A stretch of 64,000 bases of DNA. Origin: UBA4615 sp046046245 (GTDB taxonomy: Bacteria > Pseudomonadota > Gammaproteobacteria > Burkholderiales > Burkholderiaceae_E). This document shows, in pieces, positions 47,245 to 56,170 of the stretch (positions are counted from its first letter, which is position 1; each line of letters begins with the position of its first letter). The stretch is from positions 9,253 to 73,252 of the forward strand of contig JBJOKE010000083.1 of NCBI GenBank assembly GCA_046046245.1. Reading direction: 5' to 3'. The notes below the pieces were generated by a model that ran no database searches, was not told the origin of the DNA, and saw nothing but the letters and a program-made list of their open reading frames with translations. A program made the position numbers and the translations under genes.

Positions 47245-49002
47245 ATGACCGGCGCCCAATTCGGCAGCTTCCTGCTGGGCCTGATCGTCGTCGCGATCGT
47301 CGTCGCGATCGTCGTCTGGCTGCTCAACTGGCTCTACCTGCGCAGCTCGAAGGAGCGTGCGTTCGTGCGCACCGGGCTCGGCGGCCAGAAGGTCGTGATG
47401 AACGGCGGCGCGCTGGTGCTGCCGATCGTCCACGACGTGATCCCGGTCAACATGAACACGCTGCGCCTCGAGGTCTCGCGCGGCCGGGACAAGGCGCTGA
47501 TCACGCGGGACCGGATGCGGGTCGACGTGGTCTCCGAGTTCTACGTCAGGGTCCAGGCCGCGACCGAGGCGATCGCGTCGGCTGCGCAGACGCTGGGTAC
47601 GCGGACCATGCAGCCCGACCAGCTCAAGGAGCTGGTCGAGGGCAAGTTCGTCGACGCGCTGCGGACGGTGGCAGCCGAGATGACGATGGAGGAGCTTCAC
47701 GAGAAGCGCGGCGAATACGTGAAGCGCGTGCGCGCGGCGGTGGCGAGCGACCTGCTGCAGAACGGCCTGGAACTGGAGACCGTGTCGCTGACCCAGCTCG
47801 ACCAGACCGCGATGGAGTTCTTCAACCCGTCGAACGCGTTCGACGCCGAGGGCCTGACGCGGCTGACCGAGCAGATCGAGCGGAGGAAGAAGATCCGCAA
47901 CGACATCGAGCAGGACACGATGATCCAGATCCGCAACAAGAACCTGGAGACCGAGCGGCAGGCGCTCGACATCGACCGGGAGCTCGAGGCGGCGCGGCTC
48001 GCGCAGGAGCGCGAGGTCGAGGTGCAGCGCGCCGCGCAGCGCGCCGAGCTCGCCTGCGAGCGTGCGGAGAAGGAGCAGTCGGCCGAGCGTGCGCAGATCT
48101 CGGCGCGCGAGTCGGTCGAGCGGGCCCGGATCGCGAGCGAGCGCGTGCTCGAGGAGGAACGGATCGCGAAGGAGCGCGAGCTGCAGGCGCTCGAGATCGA
48201 TCGCCGCCGCGCGCTCGAGATCGCCGAGCAGCAGCGGGCGATCGCGATCGCCGAGCAGAGCCGCGCTCAGAGCGAGGCGCAGGCCGAGGCCGACAGGGCG
48301 CGTGCGCAGGCGGTCGCCGAGGAGGAGCGCGTCTTCACCGTCCGCGAGCGAGAGGTCGCCGAGCGGCGGCGAGCGATCGAGCTGATCGCCGCGAAGCAGG
48401 AGGCCGAGCGCGAGGGCATCCGGCTGAAGATGGCTGCCGAGGCCGAGCGCGATGCGGCCGCCGACCGCGGTGCGGCCGTCCGCGCCGAGGCCGAGGCCGA
48501 GGCCGACGCCGAGAAGATCCGCGCGGTGGCCGCCCGGATCCGCCACGAGGTCGAGGCCGACGGCCAGCGGATGATGAACGAGGCGGCGAACACGCTGACC
48601 GTCGAGGCCAGGATGTCGGCGATGCGCATGCGGCTGATCGACAAGCTCGACGCGATCATCCGCGAGCAGGTCAAGCCGATGGAGCGGATCGAGGGCATCA
48701 AGATCCTGCACGTCGACGGGCTCGGCGGCGGCGGCGGTGGCGGCAACGGCTTCGACGGGGGCTCGGGCGGCGGCTTCGCCGACAACGTCGTGAATTCGGC
48801 GCTGCGCTACCGTGCGCAGGCGCCCCTGGTCGACCAGCTGCTGCGCGAGATCGGCATCCAGGGCGGCGACGTCGGCCACCTCGCGACCGGCATGCTCGGC
48901 CATGCGGCGATCGGCGCGGCGGCCGCGCAGGGGGCGGCCGGGCAGGCCGGCACGACGGGGCCGGCGGGTGCGCTGCCACCCGGCCCGCCGCTGGAGCGCT
49001 GA
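47245..49002 (+). CDS. Flotillin-family membrane scaffold protein
   Basis: A 585-residue protein: N-terminal helix GLIVVAIVVAIVVWLLNWLY, a PHB/SPFH domain (about 30-200), a long Glu/Ala/Arg coiled coil (about 210-450) with repeats such as EIAEQQRAIAIAEQSRAQSE, and a flexible Gly-rich C-terminus (GGGGGGNGFDGGSGGG). The plan is that of flotillin/YqiK. Flotillins gather lipids and proteins in membrane microdomains. GAGGAG before the ATG; it lies 43 bp after the TIM-barrel gene and 4 bp before an SRPBCC gene. Its presence in a transport locus is unusual. Confidence 0.92.
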   Translation: MTGAQFGSFLLGLIVVAIVVAIVVWLLNWLYLRSSKERAFVRTGLGGQKVVMNGGALVLPIVHDVIPVNMNTLRLEVSRGRDKALITRDRMRVDVVSEFYVRVQAATEAIASAAQTLGTRTMQPDQLKELVEGKFVDALRTVAAEMTMEELHEKRGEYVKRVRAAVASDLLQNGLELETVSLTQLDQTAMEFFNPSNAFDAEGLTRLTEQIERRKKIRNDIEQDTMIQIRNKNLETERQALDIDRELEAARLAQEREVEVQRAAQRAELACERAEKEQSAERAQISARESVERARIASERVLEEERIAKERELQALEIDRRRALEIAEQQRAIAIAEQSRAQSEAQAEADRARAQAVAEEERVFTVREREVAERRRAIELIAAKQEAEREGIRLKMAAEAERDAAADRGAAVRAEAEAEADAEKIRAVAARIRHEVEADGQRMMNEAANTLTVEARMSAMRMRLIDKLDAIIREQVKPMERIEGIKILHVDGLGGGGGGGNGFDGGSGGGFADNVVNSALRYRAQAPLVDQLLREIGIQGGDVGHLATGMLGHAAIGAAAAQGAAGQAGTTGPAGALPPGPPLER

Positions 49003-49006
49003 CGCG

Positions 49007-49444
49007 ATGATCAAGGTCTACACCTCGTCGGTGATCGACGCGCCGGCCGATGCGGTCTGGGCCCAGGTCCGCGACTTCAATGCCCTGCCGCGCTGGACCC
49101 CGTTCGTCGTCGACTCGCGGATCGAGGGCGGGCTGCCGTCCGACCAGATCGGCTGCGTGCGGAACTTCGTGCTGAAGGACGGCGGCATGATCCGCGAGCA
49201 GCTGCTGGCGCTGTCGGACTTCGACTATCAGTGCACCTACGCGATCCTCGACTCGCCGATGGGCGTGACCGACTATGTCGCGACGCTGAAGCTCACGCCG
49301 GTCACCGACGGCAACCGGACCTTCGCCGAGTGGTGGGCCGAGTTCGACGCGCCCCCGGGTCGCGAGGCCGAGCTCGCCGAGTCGATCGGCCAGGGCGTGT
49401 TCCAGGCGGCGTTCACGTCGCTGAAGCAGCTGTTCCGCCGGTGA
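49007..49444 (+). CDS. SRPBCC-family (START-like) protein
   Basis: A 145-residue single-domain helix-grip protein able to enclose a hydrophobic ligand: VIDAPADAVWAQVRDFNALP at the start and FQAAFTSLKQLF in the last long helix. It is close in sequence to the N-terminal domain of the next protein (shared IREQLLALSD, YVAT, PVTDG), so the two arose by duplication. Its stop overlaps the next GTG, so the pair is co-translated. Polyketide cyclase/dehydrase and lipid transport proteins share this fold; the ligand is unknown. Confidence 0.88.
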   Translation: MIKVYTSSVIDAPADAVWAQVRDFNALPRWTPFVVDSRIEGGLPSDQIGCVRNFVLKDGGMIREQLLALSDFDYQCTYAILDSPMGVTDYVATLKLTPVTDGNRTFAEWWAEFDAPPGREAELAESIGQGVFQAAFTSLKQLFRR

Positions 49445-50964
49445 TCCGCGTCGTCCGCTCCGCGATCATCGACGCGCCGATCGGCGTCGTCTGGTCGCTC
49501 GTGCGCGACTTCAACAGCCACTGGGCCTGGCATCCGGCGGTCGGTCCGTCGCGGATCGAGCACGGCGAGCCGGCCGACCAGGTCGGCTGCGTGCGCGCGT
49601 TCGAGCTGAAGGACGGCCACCGCATCCGCGAGCAGCTGCTCGCGCTGTCCGACCGCGAGCACGTCAGCACCTACTGCATCCTCGACGCGACGCTGCCGAT
49701 GCGCCGCTACGTCGCGACCGTCCGGCTGTCGCCGGTCACCGACGGCGATCGCACCTTCTGGCACTGGTCCTCGAGCTTCGACGTGCCGCGCGGACGCGAG
49801 CGCGAGTTCGCGGATCTCGTCGGCCGCGGCGTCTACGAGGCCGGCTTCGAGGGGGTGCGCGCGTGGCTGCGCGAGCACGGCGGCCGGCCGTGGTCGATGC
49901 GGGACCAGGGGCCCGACCGCGGTGCCGGGCCGGCCGCCGCGGCGGGCATGGCCGCCGCCGGCGCGGCTGCCCGGGTCGGCGGCCCGCTCGCGGGGACCGG
50001 CGTGTTCGTCGAGCGCCACGGCGGGCCGGAGGTGCTGGTGCCGCGGGCCCTTTCCGCGCCGCCGCCCGGACCGGGGGAGGTGCGGCTGCGGCAGAGCGCG
50101 ATCGGCGTGAACTACGTCGACGTCTACGTGCGTCGCGGCCAGTTCCCGCTGCTCGATCCGCCCGCGGTGCCGGGCATGGAGGCCGCGGGCACCGTGGTGG
50201 ACGTCGGGCCGGGCGTGACCGGCCTCGCTCCCGGCGACCGCGTCGCCTACGCCTACGGCGCACCCGGCGCGTATGCGTCGGTGCGCACGCTGCCGGCCGC
50301 GCCGCTGGTCAGGCTGCCGGCCTCGATCGACGACGAGACGGCGGCCGCGGCGATGCTCAAGGGGCTGTCGGCCGAGTACCTGCTGTTCCGGCTGCGGCGG
50401 GTCGGCGCGGGCGATACGGTGCTGGTCCACGCGGCGGCCGGCGGCGTCGGGCTGCTGCTGTGCCAGTGGGCGAGCCGGCTCGGCGCGACGGTGATCGGCA
50501 CGGTGTCGACCGAGGACAAGGCGCGGCTCGCGCGCGCCCACGGCTGCGCGCACCCTATCGTCGCGCGCGAGCCGCGCTTCGCCGATGCGGTGCTCGGGCT
50601 GACCGCGGGGCGTGGCGTGGACGTGGTCTACGACGGGCTCGGCGCCGCCGCGCTCGACGAGAACCTGCGCGCGGTCGCGGCGACCGGCCTGTGGGTCTCC
50701 TACGGCCAGGCGACCGGGCCGCTGCCGCCGATCGATCCGGCACGGCTCGAGGCGCGGTCGGTGACGCTCGCGCGGCCGGTGCTGTTCCACTACGTCGCCG
50801 ATCCTCGGCGGCTCGCCGAGATGAGCGCACGGCTCTTCGATGCGATCGAGCGGCGCGAACTCGTCGTCCGGATCGGCGGACGCTGGCCGCTCGCCGCGGC
50901 CGCCGACGCGCACCGCGCGCTCGAGTCGCGAGCCACCTCCGGGTCGCTGCTGCTGCAGCCCTGA
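49441..50964 (+). CDS. SRPBCC domain fused to NADPH:quinone oxidoreductase
   Basis: A 507-residue two-domain protein starting at a GTG that overlaps the previous stop. Residues ~1-145: SRPBCC domain (IIDAPIGVVWSLVRDFNS) like the preceding protein. Residues ~146-185: Ala/Gly linker. Residues ~186-507: zinc-free medium-chain reductase of the QOR type, with NYVDVYVRRGQFPLLDPP, PGMEAAGTVVDVGPGVTGL, cofactor loop VHAAAGGVGLLLCQWA, and VVYDGLGAAALDENLRAV. QOR enzymes reduce quinones or enones with NADPH. The fusion suggests that the SRPBCC domain presents or holds the substrate. Confidence 0.88.
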   Translation: MIRVVRSAIIDAPIGVVWSLVRDFNSHWAWHPAVGPSRIEHGEPADQVGCVRAFELKDGHRIREQLLALSDREHVSTYCILDATLPMRRYVATVRLSPVTDGDRTFWHWSSSFDVPRGREREFADLVGRGVYEAGFEGVRAWLREHGGRPWSMRDQGPDRGAGPAAAAGMAAAGAAARVGGPLAGTGVFVERHGGPEVLVPRALSAPPPGPGEVRLRQSAIGVNYVDVYVRRGQFPLLDPPAVPGMEAAGTVVDVGPGVTGLAPGDRVAYAYGAPGAYASVRTLPAAPLVRLPASIDDETAAAAMLKGLSAEYLLFRLRRVGAGDTVLVHAAAGGVGLLLCQWASRLGATVIGTVSTEDKARLARAHGCAHPIVAREPRFADAVLGLTAGRGVDVVYDGLGAAALDENLRAVAATGLWVSYGQATGPLPPIDPARLEARSVTLARPVLFHYVADPRRLAEMSARLFDAIERRELVVRIGGRWPLAAAADAHRALESRATSGSLLLQP

Positions 50965-51004
50965 GTCCCCGCGCCGACGGTCCGCACCCGTGCGTCCCGC
51001 GCGC

Positions 51005-51019
51005 GCACGGCGCCCGTGC
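51005..51019. terminator. Hairpin between convergent genes
   Basis: GCACGG-CGC-CCGTGC in the 104-bp gap between the SRPBCC-QOR gene and the convergent methyltransferase gene. Stem of 6 bp, no T-tract; a weak candidate for a shared terminator. Confidence 0.3.
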
Positions 51020-51068
51020 GGTCGGCCTGCGGGTCGGCCGGGCCGGCCGGCCGCGTCGCGAGCCTCGC

Positions 51069-51614
51069 TCAGACCGTCCAGCGCATGACGCGGCTGGTCT
51101 TCCTCAGGCCGACCCGCTTGTCCGGCGCATCGAGCTCGATCGTGCGCTCGGGCGTCCAGTCGCCCATGTCCCAGTCGTGCGAGACCAGTCGCGTGCCGGG
51201 CCGCAGCGCGCGCAGCCGCGGCCGCAGCGCCAGGTTCACGTCGGGCAGCAGGTACATCGTGATGACGGTCGCCGCCGACAGGTCGGCGGCGAAGATGTCC
51301 TCGACCGCGAAGCGCGCGCGGCGGTCCAGCCCCTCGCGGCGGGCGGCCTCGTTCGCGAGCGCGGCGAGCCGCGGGTCGATCTCGTAGCCGATGCCGCGCG
51401 TGCCCCAGCGCCGGGCCGCGGTCAGCACGATGCGGCCGTCGCCGGAGCCGAGGTCGATCAGCGTGTCGGACGGGCCGACGCCGCCGAGCTCGAGCATCGC
51501 GTCGACGACGTTCTGCGGCGTCGTCACGAACGGCACGTCGAGGTCCTGCTGCGCGCGCGCGGGGCGGGCGAGGGGCGCGGCGATCATCGCGCCGAGCAGC
51601 GTGCGTCGGTCCAT
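51069..51614 (-). CDS. Class I SAM-dependent methyltransferase-like protein with export signal
   Basis: A 181-residue protein with Rossmann motifs VTTPQNVVDAMLELGGVGPS, LIDLGSGDGRIVLTAARRWG (SAM-binding glycine loop) and GIGYEIDPRLAALANEAARR (acidic residue for the ribose). Unexpectedly it begins MDRRTLLGAMIAAPLARPAR-AQ, which reads as a Tat/Sec signal peptide. SAM is not known in the periplasm, so either the signal is not used, or the protein binds another ligand. Solitary gene. Confidence 0.82.
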   Translation of the reverse strand: MDRRTLLGAMIAAPLARPARAQQDLDVPFVTTPQNVVDAMLELGGVGPSDTLIDLGSGDGRIVLTAARRWGTRGIGYEIDPRLAALANEAARREGLDRRARFAVEDIFAADLSAATVITMYLLPDVNLALRPRLRALRPGTRLVSHDWDMGDWTPERTIELDAPDKRVGLRKTSRVMRWTV

Positions 51615-51681
51615 CCGGGGATTCTAGCCGCGCAGGGTGGGGCGCCCGCCGGCCCCGGTTCCGCACCGGCCCGCGTGGCGC

Positions 51682-54600
51682 TCAGCCGGCTGCGACCGGC
51701 CCCGCCGACCAGGCTTCGTGCGCGGCCTCGAACGCGGCCTCGAGCTCGGCGAGCGCCTCGCGGGCCTCCCCGGCCTCGCAGCGCTCGAGCCGGCCCGCGC
51801 AGCGCGCCACCGACTCGAAGCCGAGGCTCGCCGACGAGCCCTTGAGGCTGTGCGCGGCCGCGCGGCGCGCGGCCGCGTCGCCGGCCGCGACGGCCATGCG
51901 GCAGGCGTCGACGTCCGCCCCGGCCTTCGGCCAGTAGACGTCGAGCACCACGGTCCAGATCTCCTCGCCGAGGTCCTCCTGCATCGCGGCGACCGGCGCG
52001 GCATCCGGGCGGGCCGTGCCGCGCGGCCCGTCGGCGGCGGCCGCGCGGTCGGTCCCGGGGGGCACCTCCATCGCCGCGGGGGCGGCCGGTGCGACGACCG
52101 CCGCCGTCGCGGCCGGCGCGTGGCGCGCCAGCACCGCATCGAGCGCGCGCCAGTCGATCGGCTTCGTCAGGTAGTCGTCGAGGCCGCTGCGCATGTAGCG
52201 CTCGCGCAGCTCGGGCAGCGCGTCGGCGGTGAGCGCGACGATCGGCACTCGACCCTTGGCGCCGGGCAGCGCGCGGATCGCGCGGGTCGCACCCTCGCCG
52301 TCGAGCTCGGGCATCTGCATGTCCATCAGCACCACGTCGTAGTCGGTGCGGCGCACCGCCTCGACCGCCTCCAGCCCGTTCTCGACGAGGTCGACCCGGT
52401 GTCGCGCGCGCCGCAGCCGCGTGCCCACCAGCAGCCGGTTCGTCGGGTTGTCCTCGGCGACCAGCAGCCGCAGCCCCTGCACGCCCGGCGCCGGTGCCGC
52501 GTCCGGTGCGATCGCGGCCTCGCCGGGGTCGCGCACCGCGCGCTCGAGCACGAGCTCGAAGCGGAAGGCCGAGCCTTCGCCAGGGCGGCTGTCGACGCCG
52601 ATCGTGCCGTCCATCGCCTCGACGAGCCGGCGGCAGATCGCCAGGCCGAGCCCGGTGCCGCCGAAGCGCCGGGTCGTCGAGCTGTCGGCCTGCCGGAACG
52701 GGCGGAACAGCGTGGGCAGCACGTCGGGGTCGATGCCCAGGCCGGTGTCGCGCACCGCGAAGCACAGCGTCACGCGGCCGTCGTCGCGCGCCCGCGCGTC
52801 GCCCTCGACGGTGATGGTGCCTCGCTCGGTGAACTTGATCGCGTTGCCCACGAGGTTGAACAGCACCTGGCGCAGCCGGGTCGGGTCGCCGCGCACCGCG
52901 GCCACCGCGTCGGCGGGCCAGCGCAGCACCAGGGTGTTGCCGCGCGCGGATGCGGCGTGAGACAGCAGCGCGACCACCTCGCGCGCCACCGTCTCGGGCC
53001 GGAAGTCGATGCGTTCGAGATCGAGGCGGCCGGCCTCGATCTTCGAGTAGTCGAGCACGTCGTTGAGCACCGTGAGCAGCGAATGCGCCGAGCCGCGCAG
53101 CACCTCGACGAATCGGCGCTGCTCCCCGGTCATCCGCGAGTCGTGCAGCAGGTCGACCATGCCGATGACGCCGGTCATCGGCGTGCGCAGCTCGTGGCTC
53201 ATCATCGCGAGGAACTGCGCCTTGGCCGAGGCCGCCGACTCGGCCGCGTCGCGCGCCTCGCGCAGCGCCCGCTCGTGCCGCTGCCGCTCGGCGATGTCGT
53301 GCCAGGCCACCAGCATCGCATCGGAGGCGCCGAGGCGGATCGGCGTCAGCGTCATCTCCACCGGAACGTCGCTGCCGTCCAGCGCGCGTGCCGTCCAGAC
53401 CAGGCGCTTCATGCCGTCGGTGCGCGCCTCGTCCGCGGCCCGTGCGAGCACCTCGGCCGACGGCCGCCCGTCCTGCGTCGCCGGCGCGAGCGACTCCAGC
53501 CGGCGGCCGAGCAGCGCATCGCGCCGGTCCGCCCGCAGCAGCACCGCGGCCGCGTCGTTGCAGTCGACCAGCCCGCTCTCGTCGAACAGCAGGTGCGGCT
53601 CGCCGGAGCGCTGGAACAGCGTGCGGAAACGCTGCTCGGCCTGCCGCACGTCGGTCACGTCGCGGACGATGCCGGTGAACAGGTGCTCGCCCTGGTCGAT
53701 CACCTCGCTGACCGCGAGCTGCAGCTCCATCGGCCGGCCGTCGACGCGGCGGGTCAGGATCGTCCTCGCCCGGCCCACCACCGAGCCCTCGCCGGTCGCC
53801 AGGTAGCGACCGACGTGCTCCTGGTGGCCGCCGGCGTGTTCGGGTGGCAGCAGCGCCGCCATCGGGCGGCCGATCGCGTCGGCCGCGGGCACGCCGAAGA
53901 TCGTCTCGGCCGCGCGGTTGTACTCGCGCACCAGCCCGCGTCCGTCGATCGTCACGATGCCGTCGGCCGCCGTGTCGAGGATGTTGCGCAGCCGGCGCTC
54001 CTGCGTCGCGGCCTGCAGCTCCGAACGCGCCCGCTTGCGCAGCGCGCTCGCGGCCAGCCGCGTGTAGAGCGCCACCGCCGTCAGCGTCACCAGCAGGATC
54101 ACGAACGGCGAGACCAGCTCGCGTTCCCATCGGTCGGTGATCGCGGCCTGCGGCGTGCGCACCTCGACCACGACCGGGAAGTCGGCGGTGGTGTCGAAGT
54201 GGGCGCGCCAGACGCGTGCGTCGCCCGGGCGGTCGGCGAAGCCGCCGGTCTCGCGATCGGGGATGAAGTCGCTGAAGATCGGGTGCGCGGCGCGCCGCTC
54301 GATCGCCGCGGGTTCGCTCGCGGCGAGCAGCCGGCCGTCGTAGCGGTAGATCGTGAAGGCGATGCCGTCCTCGCCGGACAGGTACTTCAGGTCGCCGATC
54401 AGGCTGTCTGTGCCGAAGACCGCGACCACGATCAGGCGCGACGAACTCGCGGCGCTGGCGCGCGACAGCGTGACGAAGCCGTCGAGCGCGTGCGCCTCGC
54501 CCTCGGCGCCGCCGGCGGGTCCGAAGCTTCGGCCCGCCTTCGGCAGCCCGACGTGCAGCCGGTCGTCCGCGCGATCGCGGCGCGCGAAGTCGTAGCCCGA

Positions 54601-54996
54601 GACGTCGCGGCCCACGTGCCGCCGGTCCGAGGACGCGACGATGCGGCCGGCGCGGTCGACGACCGCGATCTCGCGCAGCAGCGTCTGCTGTCGCGGCAGC
54701 GACTCGAGCAGCGCGTCGAGCGCGGGCCCGCGCGCGACCGCGCCGTCGCCCAGCGCGTCGTCGACCTGCTCGATCAGTCCGCGGGTCTGCAGCAGGGTCC
54801 GGTTGACCTCCTTCGCGAGGATCCGCGCGACCGTCTGCAGCCGGTTCTCGGCCGCGGCCTGGATCGCACCGCGCAACTGCAGCGCGTGCGCGAGCGTCGC
54901 CCCGATGACCACGAACGCGCAGAGCAGGCTGGTCACGCCGATCAGCCGCTCCTGGCGCGCCAGGGGCCACGAAGCGAAGCGCAGGAGGCGTGTCAC
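51682..54996 (-). CDS. Hybrid sensor histidine kinase (dCache-like, 2 PAS, HisKA, REC, Hpt)
   Basis: A 1104-residue membrane sensor. Helix 1 about residues 18-40, a periplasmic sensor region about 41-285, helix 2 about 292-312, two PAS domains (LDTAADGIVTIDGRGLVREY; LFQRSGEPHLLFDESGLVDC), HisKA with phosphorylated His601 (HELRTPMTGVIGM), ATPase domain (NLVGNAIKF; DTGLGI; GGTGLGLAI), receiver with Asp892 (VVLMDMQMPELDG) and Hpt with His1049 (AHSLKGSSASLG). The GTG at 54996 overlaps the stop of a periplasmic binding-protein gene, so the two are co-translated. The phosphorelay output partner is not in the window. Confidence 0.92.
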   Translation of the reverse strand: MTRLLRFASWPLARQERLIGVTSLLCAFVVIGATLAHALQLRGAIQAAAENRLQTVARILAKEVNRTLLQTRGLIEQVDDALGDGAVARGPALDALLESLPRQQTLLREIAVVDRAGRIVASSDRRHVGRDVSGYDFARRDRADDRLHVGLPKAGRSFGPAGGAEGEAHALDGFVTLSRASAASSSRLIVVAVFGTDSLIGDLKYLSGEDGIAFTIYRYDGRLLAASEPAAIERRAAHPIFSDFIPDRETGGFADRPGDARVWRAHFDTTADFPVVVEVRTPQAAITDRWERELVSPFVILLVTLTAVALYTRLAASALRKRARSELQAATQERRLRNILDTAADGIVTIDGRGLVREYNRAAETIFGVPAADAIGRPMAALLPPEHAGGHQEHVGRYLATGEGSVVGRARTILTRRVDGRPMELQLAVSEVIDQGEHLFTGIVRDVTDVRQAEQRFRTLFQRSGEPHLLFDESGLVDCNDAAAVLLRADRRDALLGRRLESLAPATQDGRPSAEVLARAADEARTDGMKRLVWTARALDGSDVPVEMTLTPIRLGASDAMLVAWHDIAERQRHERALREARDAAESAASAKAQFLAMMSHELRTPMTGVIGMVDLLHDSRMTGEQRRFVEVLRGSAHSLLTVLNDVLDYSKIEAGRLDLERIDFRPETVAREVVALLSHAASARGNTLVLRWPADAVAAVRGDPTRLRQVLFNLVGNAIKFTERGTITVEGDARARDDGRVTLCFAVRDTGLGIDPDVLPTLFRPFRQADSSTTRRFGGTGLGLAICRRLVEAMDGTIGVDSRPGEGSAFRFELVLERAVRDPGEAAIAPDAAPAPGVQGLRLLVAEDNPTNRLLVGTRLRRARHRVDLVENGLEAVEAVRRTDYDVVLMDMQMPELDGEGATRAIRALPGAKGRVPIVALTADALPELRERYMRSGLDDYLTKPIDWRALDAVLARHAPAATAAVVAPAAPAAMEVPPGTDRAAAADGPRGTARPDAAPVAAMQEDLGEEIWTVVLDVYWPKAGADVDACRMAVAAGDAAARRAAAHSLKGSSASLGFESVARCAGRLERCEAGEAREALAELEAAFEAAHEAWSAGPVAAG

Positions 54997-55826
54997 TGCA
55001 GGACGACGATCGGTTCCAGCTTGAACGCGCGGGCGGCCGCGACGAGACGCCCGTCCTTCTTGACGTCGGCGACGAAGCGGTCGACCCTCGCGAGCCACGG
55101 GTCATCGCCGGGCGCGACCGCGTACGCATAGCCGAGCGGGCTGATCGGCCGGTCGGGCGACATCACCTTCGCCCAGTCGGCGTTGTCGAGCACTCGGCGG
55201 CTGTACGCGTAGTCGGTCATGAAGACGTCGACGCGGCCCGCCTGCAGCTCGCGCTCGCGGGTCGCCGGCGGCTTCACCGACACCATCTCCGCGTGCTTCA
55301 GCACCGGCTTCATCACCGACTCCATGAAGGTCCCGGCCTGCACCGCGACGATCCGGCCCGGCCGGTCGATGTCGTCCCAGGCCTTCACCGTGGGGTGCGT
55401 CCTCGTCGTCACGGCCCAGATGTCGCTGCGCAGGTAGGGCTGCGAGAAGCGGACCTTCGCGGCCCGTTCGGGCAGCATGCCGACGCCGAACATCGCGACG
55501 TCGCAGCGGTCGCCGAGCAGGTCGGCGATGAAGGTCGCGAAGCTGGTGTCCACGTAGACCGTCTTCACGCCGAGGTCCTTGGCGAACTCGCGCGAGAGCA
55601 CCTCGTCGATGCCGGAGAGCTCGCCGCTCTTCGGGTTGCGGAAGGTGATGCCGTAGTAGTCGGGCCAGATGCAGACCCTCAGCTGCCCGGCCGCGCGGAT
55701 CCGCTCGAGGCGGTCGCCGGCCGGCGCGCCCTGGGCGAGCGCGGCGGGCGCGTTCAGGGTCGCGGCGGCGACCATGGCCACCATGGCGACCAAGGCGAGC
55801 AGGGTGTCGAGGAGCGGGCGGCGCAT
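54993..55826 (-). CDS. Periplasmic amino-acid-type binding protein coupled to the kinase
   Basis: A 277-residue protein of the SBP_bac_3 family. Signal peptide from ATG 55826 (MRRPLLDTLLALVAMVAMVA, ending ALAQG) with GGAGG upstream. Core motifs: RIRAAGQLRVCIWPDYYGIT, EVLSREFAKDLGVKTVYVDT, GDRCDVAMFGVGMLPERAAK and ELQAGRVDVFMTDYAYSRRV. No permease or ATPase follows; the next gene, overlapping by 4 bp, is the hybrid kinase. This points to a ligand-sensing partner of the kinase rather than an importer part. Confidence 0.88.
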   Translation of the reverse strand: MRRPLLDTLLALVAMVAMVAAATLNAPAALAQGAPAGDRLERIRAAGQLRVCIWPDYYGITFRNPKSGELSGIDEVLSREFAKDLGVKTVYVDTSFATFIADLLGDRCDVAMFGVGMLPERAAKVRFSQPYLRSDIWAVTTRTHPTVKAWDDIDRPGRIVAVQAGTFMESVMKPVLKHAEMVSVKPPATRERELQAGRVDVFMTDYAYSRRVLDNADWAKVMSPDRPISPLGYAYAVAPGDDPWLARVDRFVADVKKDGRLVAAARAFKLEPIVVLQ

Positions 55827-56170
55827 CGCGTGGCCTCCGTGGGATCGGCTCGGTTCGTTGTCGGGCAGCGCGCCGGCCCCGGGCCGCGACGCGCCGGAGC
55901 GCAGGCTAGCTCCGACGGGTCGGTTGGACACACCCACCCGGACGAACGGGTCGGTCAGCGGCATCCGCGGGCGGCGGGCGACACATTTGCGCAACACAAT
56001 GGGGCCGGTCCGCATGTTCGACAGCGTGTCCGCGATGGCCGGGAACGTGTCCGGATTGTTGCGTATGGTACCGCCGCCGGGTGCCTTCGGTGGGGGATCC
56101 CCGACCGTCGGTCGGTCCGCCGCGCTGATAGGCTTGCGGCTTCGTTCCCCCTCTCCCGAGGAGCCCGACC
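55827..56170. other. Divergent regulatory region between binding protein and pirin genes
   Basis: 344 bp without a gene. It contains an 8-bp palindrome TTGCGCAA (55987-55994) in a locally AT-richer patch, and a second AT-richer patch near 56050-56070 (GGATTGTTGCGTATGGTA). These are the likeliest promoter positions, but no -35/-10 pair can be stated with confidence. Confidence 0.4.
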
